Shown: in pieces, positions 1 to 7,591 of the stretch
Position numbering within the stretch: the first letter of the stretch is position 1
Layout: the number at the start of each line of letters is the position of its first letter
Assembly: GCA_012719295.1 (NCBI GenBank)
Contig: JAAYAQ010000029.1
Span: forward strand, 1-32,746
Length of the DNA stretch: 32,746 nt
Source of the DNA: Candidatus Hydrogenedentota bacterium
GTDB lineage: Bacteria > Hydrogenedentota > Hydrogenedentia > Hydrogenedentales > SLHB01
Reading direction: 5' to 3'
Translations under genes and position numbers: made by a program
Notes under the pieces: generated by a model
Databases searched by the model: none
What the model was told of the DNA's origin: nothing
What the model saw: only the letters and a program-made list of their open reading frames with translations

Positions 1-1520
1 CCGTATCCGGTGCGGAACGCCTCGCGGGCGTCCGGGGTTTTCGGGAGCATCGCGGCACTTTTCGCGCGGGTGGTTTCGATCACGGCCGGCACGAACGTCT
101 CCAGCGGGCCGAAGCCCTCGGGCAATTGGCCGTCAGGGAAGACGCGCAACACCGCGTCGGGATCCTTTTCGTAAGGCGGTTCGGTGAAGTCCGCGTATTG
201 GGCGCCCTGGTTCAGCACCCACGTGCCGAAGAAACGGTACATGGCGGTGCGGCTGTCCTCGTTGTAGTTGTGAGGATAGTCGAAGTGCTGATTTTCGAGG
301 CGCCCGGCGGCGTCGTAGAACGCGTAGATCCGGCGGATGGCGGGAAACTCGACCCGCGGCGTCAGCCGGGTCCAGTCGCCCGCGGTCGAGACCATGAGCA
401 TCGGGCGCGGGGCCATGAGCGCGCCGATTTCCATGTTGGACGCGTTGATGCGCAGGATGGGGGCGTTCTCGCACATGCAGCCGCCCTGCATGGTATGCGA
501 GATCATATTGACGGGCGCGCCCACCTTGATGCGCGGTTCGACCGCCTGCAGCGCAAACGTCTGGGTGCCGCCGCCGGACGCGCCAGTGCAGGCGAGGTTG
601 TCCGGATCAACATAGGGCAGGGAAGCCAGGAAATCAACCACCCGCAGCGAGTTCCACAACTGAAACGCGAAGGGGTGCAGTCCGTACAGCTTCTGGACGG
701 GATCCTCCCACCCGTGGTTGGGGAACTGGAGGCTGTCGACGTAGCCCACCATGTCGTAGCTGAACACGACCATGCCCATGCGGGCCAGGGTGATGCAGCG
801 CGCCGGAACCGAGCCGCGGGCGCCGTCCTCCAGGCGCCCGGATTCCCAGTGGCCGTGCGGGCAGGCTACGCCGGGGAACGGACCGCCGCCTTTCGGGCGG
901 TAGAGGTTGCCGGTAACCAGCACGCCCGGCCGCGATTCGAAATACACCTTCTCGACGAGGTAGTCGTCGTGTTCCGCGGCGGGTTCGACGTGGGCGTTGA
1001 GCGGCGTGCGTTCCGGCATGGGCCAGAGTCCCGACGACACGAGGATCGCGCGCCGCAGCGCCGCCGCATGGGTCTCCCACGCCTCGCGCGAATCGAACGA
1101 GGTCATGCAAAAGGTGGCATCGGTGTGACGGGGGAGGTCGTAGCGGCCGTCCAGCGGCGTTCGCGGCTGGTCGAACACCCGCATGCACGGCTGGGCTGTT
1201 TCCGGGTGGAACGCGGCATCGGCGCTCAGCGCCACCGACGCGATGCCGCCTTCAAGTGCTACCGCCACGGGTCCGGCGGGCAACTCGGCCTCGCCGGCCT
1301 TCACCCAGCGATATGCGCCCTTGTCGGACGCGCTCTCCGGCGCCAGGAACGCCGTGCCGCCGAGCGTCGCCTGGGCCGCCCCGTCAGCCCACAGCCACAC
1401 CGTGTACGTCGCCGCACTCGGCAGGGTCACAGACCCGCCCTGGAGTTCGTACGCGTCCAGCCAGACGAGATCCGGCGTCTCAACGGCCATGCCCAATACC
1501 GAAAGCAGCACCATCACCAT
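1..1520 (-). CDS. Secreted alpha/beta hydrolase (acetyl-xylan-esterase/dienelactone-hydrolase type), 3' end missing
   Basis: Reading leftward from an ATG at 1520, the frame stays open to the window edge (506 codons seen, C-terminus missing). The start is fixed by AGGAGG 8 bases upstream; an in-frame ATG at 1559 lies inside the likely -10 box and is less likely. Residues 1-12 are hydrophobic and may be a short export signal, although without a basic N-terminus. Residues ~25-110 look like a small beta-rich domain, and ~110-500 an alpha/beta hydrolase. I see the nucleophile elbow G-A-S-G-G-G (Ser315), an upstream H-G-H-W oxyanion-type turn (222-225), Asp382 in A-G-D-W and His417 in D-Y-P-H-N, in the order expected for a catalytic triad. 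Such proteins cleave acyl esters, often on polysaccharides; the substrate here is unknown. It is divergent from the URO-D-like gene. Confidence 0.8.
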   Translation of the reverse strand, partial: MVMVLLSVLGMAVETPDLVWLDAYELQGGSVTLPSAATYTVWLWADGAAQATLGGTAFLAPESASDKGAYRWVKAGEAELPAGPVAVALEGGIASVALSADAAFHPETAQPCMRVFDQPRTPLDGRYDLPRHTDATFCMTSFDSREAWETHAAALRRAILVSSGLWPMPERTPLNAHVEPAAEHDDYLVEKVYFESRPGVLVTGNLYRPKGGGPFPGVACPHGHWESGRLEDGARGSVPARCITLARMGMVVFSYDMVGYVDSLQFPNHGWEDPVQKLYGLHPFAFQLWNSLRVVDFLASLPYVDPDNLACTGASGGGTQTFALQAVEPRIKVGAPVNMISHTMQGGCMCENAPILRINASNMEIGALMAPRPMLMVSTAGDWTRLTPRVEFPAIRRIYAFYDAAGRLENQHFDYPHNYNEDSRTAMYRFFGTWVLNQGAQYADFTEPPYEKDPDAVLRVFPDGQLPEGFGPLETFVPAVIETTRAKSAAMLPKTPDAREAFRTGY

Positions 1521-1554
1521 CTCTGCAACCTCCTTGGCGTGCGGGTTTCGGTTG

Positions 1555-1582
1555 AGCATATCGCGAACCGCGACAAAATCAA
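1555..1582 (-). promoter_or_regulatory. Candidate sigma-70 promoter of the hydrolase gene
   Basis: On the minus strand TTGATT (1577-1582) and TATGCT (1555-1560) are separated by 16 bases, about 30 bases upstream of the ATG at 1520. The -10 box lies in the 10-mer GATATGCTCA, which recurs in the divergent promoter facing the URO-D-like gene. Seen by eye only. Confidence 0.4.
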
Positions 1583-1665
1583 AGGGGAAGCATGGGCGTT
1601 GCGGACGGAGGGCGAGGGTTAGGTTCCGAAGAGCAGACGGGGTCGCAAACCGCTGGCGGGGTCTG

Positions 1666-1674
1666 TGATATGCT
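1666..1674 (+). promoter_or_regulatory. Candidate extended -10 promoter of the URO-D-like gene
   Basis: TGATATGCT (TG-N-TATGCT) is an extended -10 element about 30 bases before the ATG at 1706. I see no good -35 box. It sits in a small palindrome (GTGA, 5 bases, TCAC) and shares GATATGCTCA with the opposite promoter. Confidence 0.35.
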
Positions 1675-1705
1675 CACCGTGATGCGCGCGCAGGGAGGAG
1701 CGGTG

Positions 1706-2938
1706 ATGCTGAACAAGAGCGATGTGGCTGTGATTCGGGAACTGGCGGGCCGGGTGGCCGGGATCGCCGCGCTACCGGTGCAGGAAGAGAAACGCGCGTT
1801 GTGGCGCCGCTTGAACGCGCTCGAGCCGGTCCGGCCCATGGTGATGGTGGACCAGATTGCCTGGAACGAAATTCAGTGCGGCGAACTGGCCCTGCGCTGC
1901 GCCAATCCCGAGTGCCGCGCCTACGAGACCATGTTGCGCCGCACCCTGTACCAATGGGACCGGTTCCGCGTCGACAGGGTCGTGGAACCGTTCATTCGCG
2001 TGCCCAAGGCGGTGGAGAATACCGGGTTCGGTATCGTGGTGCACGAGGACACCGTGGCCACCGATCCCGCGAACGACGTCGTGGGCCACCGGTACATCAA
2101 CCAGTTCCAGACCGAGGACGATCTTGAGAAGATCCGGACGCCCGTGATTGCGCACGACGCGGACGAGACCGCGCGCCGCCTGGACGCGGCCCACGCGCTG
2201 TTTGACGGCCTGCTCGAGGTGCGCCCCTGGGGCGTCGATCCGTATCTCTCCTACTGGGACCCAATCAGCACGTGGATGGGCGTCGAGAACGCCTTGTTCG
2301 CGCTGGTGGAACGGCCCGACTACATGCACCGGCTGGTCCGCCGCATGATGGAGGGGTATCTCGCCCTGCTCGACCAGTTGGAGGCGCAGGGGCTGCTGTG
2401 CCAACCGCAGAGCTTGATCCACTGCACCGGCGCGTACACGGATGAGCTGCCCGCGCCCGGATACCACCCCGAAAAACCCCGCACGAAAGACCTGTGGATG
2501 TTCGGCCTCGCGCAGATGTTCTCGACCGTGTCCCCCCAGACGTTCAAGGAGTTCGAGGTCGATTACCTGAGCCCCATCTGCGCGCGATTCGGCCTGGTCT
2601 ACTACGGGTGTTGCGACCCGCTCGACGGCAAGATGAATGAAGTGCGGATGATTCCCAACGTCCGCAAAGTGTCGATGAGCCCCTGGGCCGATGAGGAGCG
2701 CGGCGCGGAAGCGATCGGCCGCGCGTTCGTCTACTCGCGCAAACCGAATCCCGCCCTGCTCGCCGACAGCACATTTGATCCGGCCCTGGTGCGCGCGCAT
2801 CTCACCGCGACCCGCACCGTCTGCGAAAAGCACGGCTGCCCGCTCGAGTTCATACTCAAAGACATCAGCACGATCCGGTACGAGCCCGAACGCCTCGCCG
2901 CGTGGGCGGAGATCGCCATGGATGTCGCCGGCGGCTGA
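1706..2938 (+). CDS. Uroporphyrinogen decarboxylase (URO-D) superfamily protein
   Basis: 410 residues from ATG 1706, chosen because GGGAGGAG lies 5 bases upstream; a longer in-frame reading from 1592 has no such signal and adds low-complexity residues. The protein has the layout of the URO-D superfamily as found in methyltransferase-type (MtaA/CmuA-like) members: an aromatic-rich middle (L-Y-Q-W-D-R-F), Y-Y-G-C-C-D-P-L, which includes a Cys pair that could bind metal, then P-N-V-R-K-V-S-M-S-P-W and an ordered C-terminal strand (S-T-I-R-Y-E-P). True HemE is about 350 residues and part of haem genes; none are nearby, so a role in corrinoid-linked methyl transfer or an unknown demethylation is more likely. 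No corrinoid protein is adjacent. Family membership is fairly sure, substrate unknown. Confidence 0.8.
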   Translation: MLNKSDVAVIRELAGRVAGIAALPVQEEKRALWRRLNALEPVRPMVMVDQIAWNEIQCGELALRCANPECRAYETMLRRTLYQWDRFRVDRVVEPFIRVPKAVENTGFGIVVHEDTVATDPANDVVGHRYINQFQTEDDLEKIRTPVIAHDADETARRLDAAHALFDGLLEVRPWGVDPYLSYWDPISTWMGVENALFALVERPDYMHRLVRRMMEGYLALLDQLEAQGLLCQPQSLIHCTGAYTDELPAPGYHPEKPRTKDLWMFGLAQMFSTVSPQTFKEFEVDYLSPICARFGLVYYGCCDPLDGKMNEVRMIPNVRKVSMSPWADEERGAEAIGRAFVYSRKPNPALLADSTFDPALVRAHLTATRTVCEKHGCPLEFILKDISTIRYEPERLAAWAEIAMDVAGG

Positions 2939-3052
2939 CCGCGAACGCGCGATTCCGGAGTGCGCCGGCCCGGCCACGGTGCGCATCCCGGCGTCCTTCT
3001 GGTATCCTGCGCGCCAGTGGAACCGGAACCCGCACTACGGAGACCTGACCGC

Positions 3053-4111
3053 ATGCGCAAAGAATCGCTCGCGTTTTTGAAGACCCTCGTGACCACGCCC
3101 AGCCCGTCGGGCTTTGAGGAACAGATCCAGGCCGTCTGCAAGGATTACGTGAAACCGTACGTGGACGACGTCTACAAGGACGTGCACGGCAACCAGTACG
3201 CGGTGCGGAACCCGAAGGGCAAGCTGCGGGTGATGCTGGCGGGGCATGTCGATGAGATCGGCCTGATGGTCAACGACATTGACGAGAACGGGTTTCTGGG
3301 GTTTGTGGCCATCGGAGGCATCGACCCGTCGGTTCTGGACGGGCAGCGGATTGTGGTGCACGGGGCGGCGGGTCCCGTGCCGGGGGTGGTCGGGCGCACC
3401 GCCATTCACCTCATCGAGCGGGAGGAGCGCGGGAAACCGTTGAAACTCCACCAGCTCTGGGCCGACATCGGCGCAAAAGACCAGAAAGACGCGCAGAGCG
3501 TCGCGGCCATCGGCGATCCCATCACCATCGATGCGGGATTTGTCGCGCTGCGCGACAACAAAGTGGTGGCCCGGGCGTTTGACGACCGGATCGGCGCGTT
3601 TGTGGTGCTCGAGGCGATGCGGCTCATCGCCAAACGCGACCTCCCGTGCGCGGTGTATGGCGTCACAACGGTGCAGGAGGAGATCGGCCTGCGCGGCGCC
3701 ACCACCAGCACCTACGGGTGCGAGCCCCATGCCGGCATCGCGGTCGACGTGGACCACGCCACGGACTATCCGTTTGTCGATGCGCGCCGCTTCGGCAGAC
3801 AGAAGATCAACGCCGGACCGGTCATCTCGCGCGGACCCAACATCAATCCCATCGTCAACCGGCAACTCCTGGCCGTGGCGAAACGGCACAAGATCCCCTA
3901 CCAGGTGTCCGCGGCGCCGCGCGCCACGGGGACCGACGCCAACGCGATGCAGCTCAGCCGGCAGGGGGTGGCCACGGGGCTGATCGGCATTCCCAACCGC
4001 TACATGCATTCCCCGGTAGAGTTGCTGTCGCTGACGGATGCTGAACACGCGGCGCAGCTCATCGCCGAATGGGTCTGTTCGCTTTCGCCGAAAACCTCGT
4101 TCATCCCATGA
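3053..4111 (+). CDS. M42 family metallo-aminopeptidase (TET/glutamyl aminopeptidase type)
   Basis: 352 residues, a normal length for M42. It should be a cytoplasmic, dinuclear-metal aminopeptidase that trims short peptides, usually as a dodecameric tetrahedral particle. The metal and catalytic residues line up with the family: A-G-H-V-D-E-I-G (His65, Asp67), A-F-D-D-R (Asp177), Q-E-E-I-G-L-R-G (Glu209 as general base, Glu210), Asp232 in A-V-D-V-D, and His319 in Y-M-H-S-P. The spacing matches archaeal TET (68, 182, 212/213, 235, 323). ATG 3053 is preceded by GGAG; the longer frame from 2960 lacks support. The 114-base gap after the URO-D-like gene contains TGGTATCCT (3000-3008), a possible extended -10, so it may have its own promoter. 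It would process peptides delivered by the Dpp transporter; that link is inference. Confidence 0.92.
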   Translation: MRKESLAFLKTLVTTPSPSGFEEQIQAVCKDYVKPYVDDVYKDVHGNQYAVRNPKGKLRVMLAGHVDEIGLMVNDIDENGFLGFVAIGGIDPSVLDGQRIVVHGAAGPVPGVVGRTAIHLIEREERGKPLKLHQLWADIGAKDQKDAQSVAAIGDPITIDAGFVALRDNKVVARAFDDRIGAFVVLEAMRLIAKRDLPCAVYGVTTVQEEIGLRGATTSTYGCEPHAGIAVDVDHATDYPFVDARRFGRQKINAGPVISRGPNINPIVNRQLLAVAKRHKIPYQVSAAPRATGTDANAMQLSRQGVATGLIGIPNRYMHSPVELLSLTDAEHAAQLIAEWVCSLSPKTSFIP

Positions 4112-4120
4112 ACATGCGGC

Positions 4121-4137
4121 AACCGCGGGCGGCGGTT
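4121..4137. terminator. Small hairpin between convergent genes, possible bidirectional terminator
   Basis: AACCGC (4121-4126) and GCGGTT (4132-4137) form a perfect 6-bp stem with a 5-base loop between the M42 stop (4111) and the ribulokinase stop (4136-4138, overlapped by the stem). Only ATTT follows on the plus strand, so as an intrinsic terminator it is weak. Confidence 0.3.
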
Positions 4138-5821
4138 ATTTCCGGGCTTTCGCGCGGATCTCGAGCAGCCGTTTCATCACGTGATGCAGGTTGCCCGACC
4201 AGGCGCGCGTGCCGAGGGCGTCGTGCAGGTCCTTGTACAGGGGATAGAGCTCCTGATAGACGCGCCGCGCCTTGGGCTCCGGCGTGTACTTCTTCGCTTT
4301 GAGCCCCGTCATGGCTTTTTGCGCGGCGGCCACGCTGCTGTAGCCGCCGGCCTTCTTGCCCGCGACCACGGCGCCCGCGATGGCGGCGCCCAGCGCGCAG
4401 GTTTGCGCCGAGCGCGAGATTTCCATCGTGCGCCCCATGATGTCGGCGTAGATCTGCATCACGAGCGGGTTCTTTTCGGCGATGCCCCCGCAATTGATCA
4501 CGCGCCGGATCGGCACGCCGTATTCTTCGAAGCGGTTGATGATTGTCAAGGCGCCGAATCCGGTGGCCTCGATGAGCGCGCGGTAGATCTCCGCGGGGGT
4601 GGTATAGAGCGTCTGCCCGAGAAGAAGGCCCGTGAGGCGCTGATCGACGAGGATCGTGCGGTTGCCGTTGTTCCAGTCGAGCGCCAGCAGCCCGGAAGCG
4701 CCCGGGGCCAGTTTCGCGGCCTCTTTTGTGAGCGCTTCGTGCGAGCCCGCTTTCGGCCCGCCCGGCTGGATGTAATTGACGAACCAGTTGAAGATGTCGC
4801 CCACGGCGGACTGGCCCGCCTCGAGCCCGATCGCGCCGGGCAGGATGCTGCCGGGCACAATGCCGCACAGCCCCGGGATGTCCGCGGGCGGGTTGGCCAT
4901 CGAAGCGACAGCCATGTCGCAGGTGCTCGTGCCGACGATGCGGGCGAAAATGCCCGGCCGGATGCCCGCGCCGACCGCGCCCAGATGCGCGTCGAATGCA
5001 CCCGCCGCCACCGGAATGCCTTCCGGCAGCCCCGTCTTCTTCGCCCAGGCGCTGGAGAGGCCGCCGACCCGGGTGTCAATCGCGTATGCCTTGTCGTTGA
5101 GCCGCTGGCGGAGCGCCCCGAGCGCGGGATCGAGTTTGGACAAGAATTCCGCGTCAGGATATCCGCCCCAGGCGTCGTTGTACATGGCCTTGTGGCCGGC
5201 CGCGCACACGCAGGTCACATAACGGCCCGGCGCCTCGTTATCGGTCAGCATGGCGGGAATCCAGTCGGCGCACTCGACCCACGTATACGCGGCCTCGAAC
5301 ACCTTCGGATGGGCCCGCCGGCAATGCAGGATCTTGCTGAAGAACCACTCGCTGCTGTAGGTGCCGCCGCATTTCGCCAGAAATTGGGGCCGGTCGGTGC
5401 GCGCCAGGGCGGTGATCTCCTCGGCCTCCTCGATGCTGGTGTGGTCTTTCCACAGCCACGCCATCGCGGCGGGCTCGTTCGCGAAGCGCTGCTGGAAGGC
5501 CAGCGGCCGGCCCGTCTCATCGACCGGCAGCGGCGTGCTGCCCGTCGTGTCGACCCCGATCCCGATCACCTGCTCCGGACGGAACCCCTTGACCGACTTC
5601 TTCGCCGCCGCCAGGGCCTTTGTCATGGCGATCTCGGCGCCTTTGACGTAGTCCGCCGGATGCTGGCGCGCGAGGTTCGGGTCGCTGCTCAGGATCACGC
5701 CCTCGCGTCCGTGGGCGTAGTTCCAGACCGCCGTGCCGATCTCGGCGCCGTTGGCGACGTTGACGACCAGCGCGCGCACGGAGTTCGTGCCGTAATCCAG
5801 ACCTATGGTGTACTTGGGCAT
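4136..5821 (-). CDS. araB: Ribulokinase, FGGY carbohydrate kinase family
   Basis: 561 residues, close to the 566 of E. coli AraB. The enzyme phosphorylates L-ribulose (family members also accept other ribuloses and ribitol) with ATP in the cytoplasm. The sugar-kinase fold shows an N-terminal phosphate motif G-L-D-Y-G-T-N-S-V-R (7-16), V-D-T-T-G-S-T-P (90-97), the catalytic aspartate in A-G-A-F-D-A-H-L (Asp277), V-G-T-S-T-C-D at 296-302, and a C-terminal adenosine motif C-G-G-I-A-E-K-N-P. ATG 5821 follows AAGGAG at 6 bases. Neither isomerase (araA) nor epimerase (araD) is in the window, so it is a solitary kinase here and the exact substrate is less certain than the family. Confidence 0.9.
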   Translation of the reverse strand: MPKYTIGLDYGTNSVRALVVNVANGAEIGTAVWNYAHGREGVILSSDPNLARQHPADYVKGAEIAMTKALAAAKKSVKGFRPEQVIGIGVDTTGSTPLPVDETGRPLAFQQRFANEPAAMAWLWKDHTSIEEAEEITALARTDRPQFLAKCGGTYSSEWFFSKILHCRRAHPKVFEAAYTWVECADWIPAMLTDNEAPGRYVTCVCAAGHKAMYNDAWGGYPDAEFLSKLDPALGALRQRLNDKAYAIDTRVGGLSSAWAKKTGLPEGIPVAAGAFDAHLGAVGAGIRPGIFARIVGTSTCDMAVASMANPPADIPGLCGIVPGSILPGAIGLEAGQSAVGDIFNWFVNYIQPGGPKAGSHEALTKEAAKLAPGASGLLALDWNNGNRTILVDQRLTGLLLGQTLYTTPAEIYRALIEATGFGALTIINRFEEYGVPIRRVINCGGIAEKNPLVMQIYADIMGRTMEISRSAQTCALGAAIAGAVVAGKKAGGYSSVAAAQKAMTGLKAKKYTPEPKARRVYQELYPLYKDLHDALGTRAWSGNLHHVMKRLLEIRAKARK

Positions 5822-6127
5822 GGGTCGCTCCTTTTCGCTCGTATCCCCTGCAGGCGTGTGCGCCAGCGCGTTTCAGTCTACTGTCCGCGCGCCCGTTCCG
5901 CAAGCTGCGCCGATCCGCCAATCACCGGGTAACTGGAGGAACGGCCCGGCATGCCCGGACATCGCCGGCGCTGCAGGAAGATCTCGCCTGGTATGTTGCC
6001 GCGCCTTCGGGATCGGGATCATGTCTCATGGGCGGGGCATTCCACGGCCCGACGCGCGCATGAACACCGGCGCCGTCCGTTGACCACCCACGCCTGTGAC
6101 GTGTCTCGCCTCGGGGAAACGCCGCGA
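5822..6127. other. Non-coding gap of about 300 bases upstream of ribulokinase
   Basis: This stretch separates two minus-strand genes. Its left part holds the candidate ribulokinase promoter. In the rest (about 5904-6127) I see no convincing gene, terminator or repeat. Confidence 0.6.
5875..5903 (-). promoter_or_regulatory. Candidate promoter of ribulokinase
   Basis: Minus strand: TTGCGG (5898-5903), 17 bases, TAGACT (5875-5880), about 54 bases upstream of the ATG at 5821. The match to the sigma-70 consensus is moderate. Confidence 0.35.
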
Positions 6128-7573
6128 TCAGTCCTTGCCCCGCACGCGCAGGTCGACCTGAGGCGCCTGGCGTTCGATCTCCTGCTCGTAGGCCTTTTCG
6201 ACCATGGTCTTGTAGAGGGATTCGCGCTGGCTCTCGGCTTCCTTTTCGGCCAGGTTCGCCGTGTCGACGCTGCTGCCGGCGCCGCTGAGCGCGGAGGCGC
6301 TCTCCTGCAGGCCGGTGCGCAATTCGCGCAGGCGCGAGGTAACGTTGTTGATGCCGGCCTGGGCGGCCCGTTTCTCGACGACGAATTCGTCCGTCACGCC
6401 GCGGTACAGATCGAGGGCCTGGCGCAATTGCACGATGGCCTCCGCGTACCGTTTGGTCGAGGCCTGCACCTCGGCGTTCTCTTCCAGCTCGCGCGCCTTG
6501 GTGATGGCGTCGCGGGCCTGGGCCAGGCGCGCGTCGCGCTCCCGGATCAGCTTCTCGGCGGTCAGGCGTTTCGACTCGGCAAACGGATGCAGGGGATCGA
6601 CCTCGAGGGCGCGCGCGTAGTAATCCCGCGCCGTTTCGAGCCGGTCCTTCTCCAGTTCCTCGTCGGCCAGGTCGATGTAGTAGTCCGCAATCCGCCGGAC
6701 GACGTCTTTACGTTCCGGTTCCTTCTTGAGCACCGCCAGGTACTCTTCGACGGCGCGCTCCCGCATGCCGGCCTCGTACATCATGTCGCCGATTTCTTTC
6801 AAGACATCGCCGGTGTATACATCCAGCGCTTCGAGACGCGTGTGCGCGGCGTTGATCTCGCCCACACTGGCGCGGTCGACGTAGAAGGCCATGGCGCGGA
6901 GGACATAATTGCGTTTCTGCTCCTGCGACACCCCCGCGGAGACGCCGCGGCGCTGGAGCACGGTGTACCAGATGTCGCCCACCGCGTTGATCGAACGGCT
7001 GATGTCCTGTCCGTAGGTGGTTCTGGCCACGCCGTCAAACCCCAGTCCCGACTTGTAGTCGTTGGTGAGCATGGCCTGGCGTTCATCGAGTTCACGGGAA
7101 AGCCGGGTGAAATACTCCGTGCTGTCGACCATCTGGCGCGCCTGGAGCGTCAGGCCGGTCTCGGAGATGCGCTGGTCGATATCGTCGTAATACATCGTGC
7201 GGTACACGGGGTCGGCGGTCTGCATGGGGGCGGTCACGCTGGCGGCGACTTTTCCCAGCGCGCCCATCCGGAACGCGAAATAGGGATCCACGCCCGATTC
7301 GCGCACGGCCTGCAGCAGCTGCATCTCGGTGAGGATGGAGCGGACGGGTTGCATGTCCGCGTTGGGCATCAGCAGGGCCAGTTCCGCCGAGGAGAGTGCG
7401 GCGCCCTGGCGGATTTCCTTCTCCATTTTCGACAGCGGCACGACGCCTTCCTTGCTCAACATGCGCCCGGCTGTAGTAACAATGGCGATCTGCGATTGCG
7501 GTCCCCACGCGCCCGCGGGCACACAGATCCAGAGCAGCCCCAGCACCGCCAAACCTACCGCACTTTTCCGCAT
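6128..7573 (-). CDS. Exported TPR/coiled-coil protein with a degenerate S1/P1-nuclease (phospholipase C)-like N-terminal domain
   Basis: 481 residues. ATG 7573 is chosen because GGAAGG lies 5 bases upstream; a GTG two codons earlier would overlap that site. Residues 1-22 form a signal peptide ending A-G-A, so the mature chain would begin W23-G24. Zinc-dependent phospholipase C and P1 nuclease also begin with Trp, whose amino group binds zinc. The next ligand (His in W-G-x-x-G-H) is Gln28 here, and I-N-A-V-G-D-I-W-Y-T-V-L (195-206) resembles the family's H-x-x-G-D-x-H-x-P-L-H with Asp200 kept but the histidines lost; there is no His at all before residue 244. Residues ~265-335 look like TPRs (A-R-D-Y-Y-A-R-A-L-E-V-D-P) and ~335-470 are helical and charged. 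I infer a non-catalytic periplasmic scaffold. It is the last gene of a three-gene unit, 18 bases after the TPR gene. Confidence 0.6.
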   Translation of the reverse strand: MRKSAVGLAVLGLLWICVPAGAWGPQSQIAIVTTAGRMLSKEGVVPLSKMEKEIRQGAALSSAELALLMPNADMQPVRSILTEMQLLQAVRESGVDPYFAFRMGALGKVAASVTAPMQTADPVYRTMYYDDIDQRISETGLTLQARQMVDSTEYFTRLSRELDERQAMLTNDYKSGLGFDGVARTTYGQDISRSINAVGDIWYTVLQRRGVSAGVSQEQKRNYVLRAMAFYVDRASVGEINAAHTRLEALDVYTGDVLKEIGDMMYEAGMRERAVEEYLAVLKKEPERKDVVRRIADYYIDLADEELEKDRLETARDYYARALEVDPLHPFAESKRLTAEKLIRERDARLAQARDAITKARELEENAEVQASTKRYAEAIVQLRQALDLYRGVTDEFVVEKRAAQAGINNVTSRLRELRTGLQESASALSGAGSSVDTANLAEKEAESQRESLYKTMVEKAYEQEIERQAPQVDLRVRGKD

Positions 7574-7591
7574 CGGCACCTTCCTCGCGGT

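Noticed and set aside
126-1622. A 498-residue plus-strand frame at the left edge
   Set aside because: It is antisense to the alpha/beta hydrolase, whose triad and ribosome binding site are clear.
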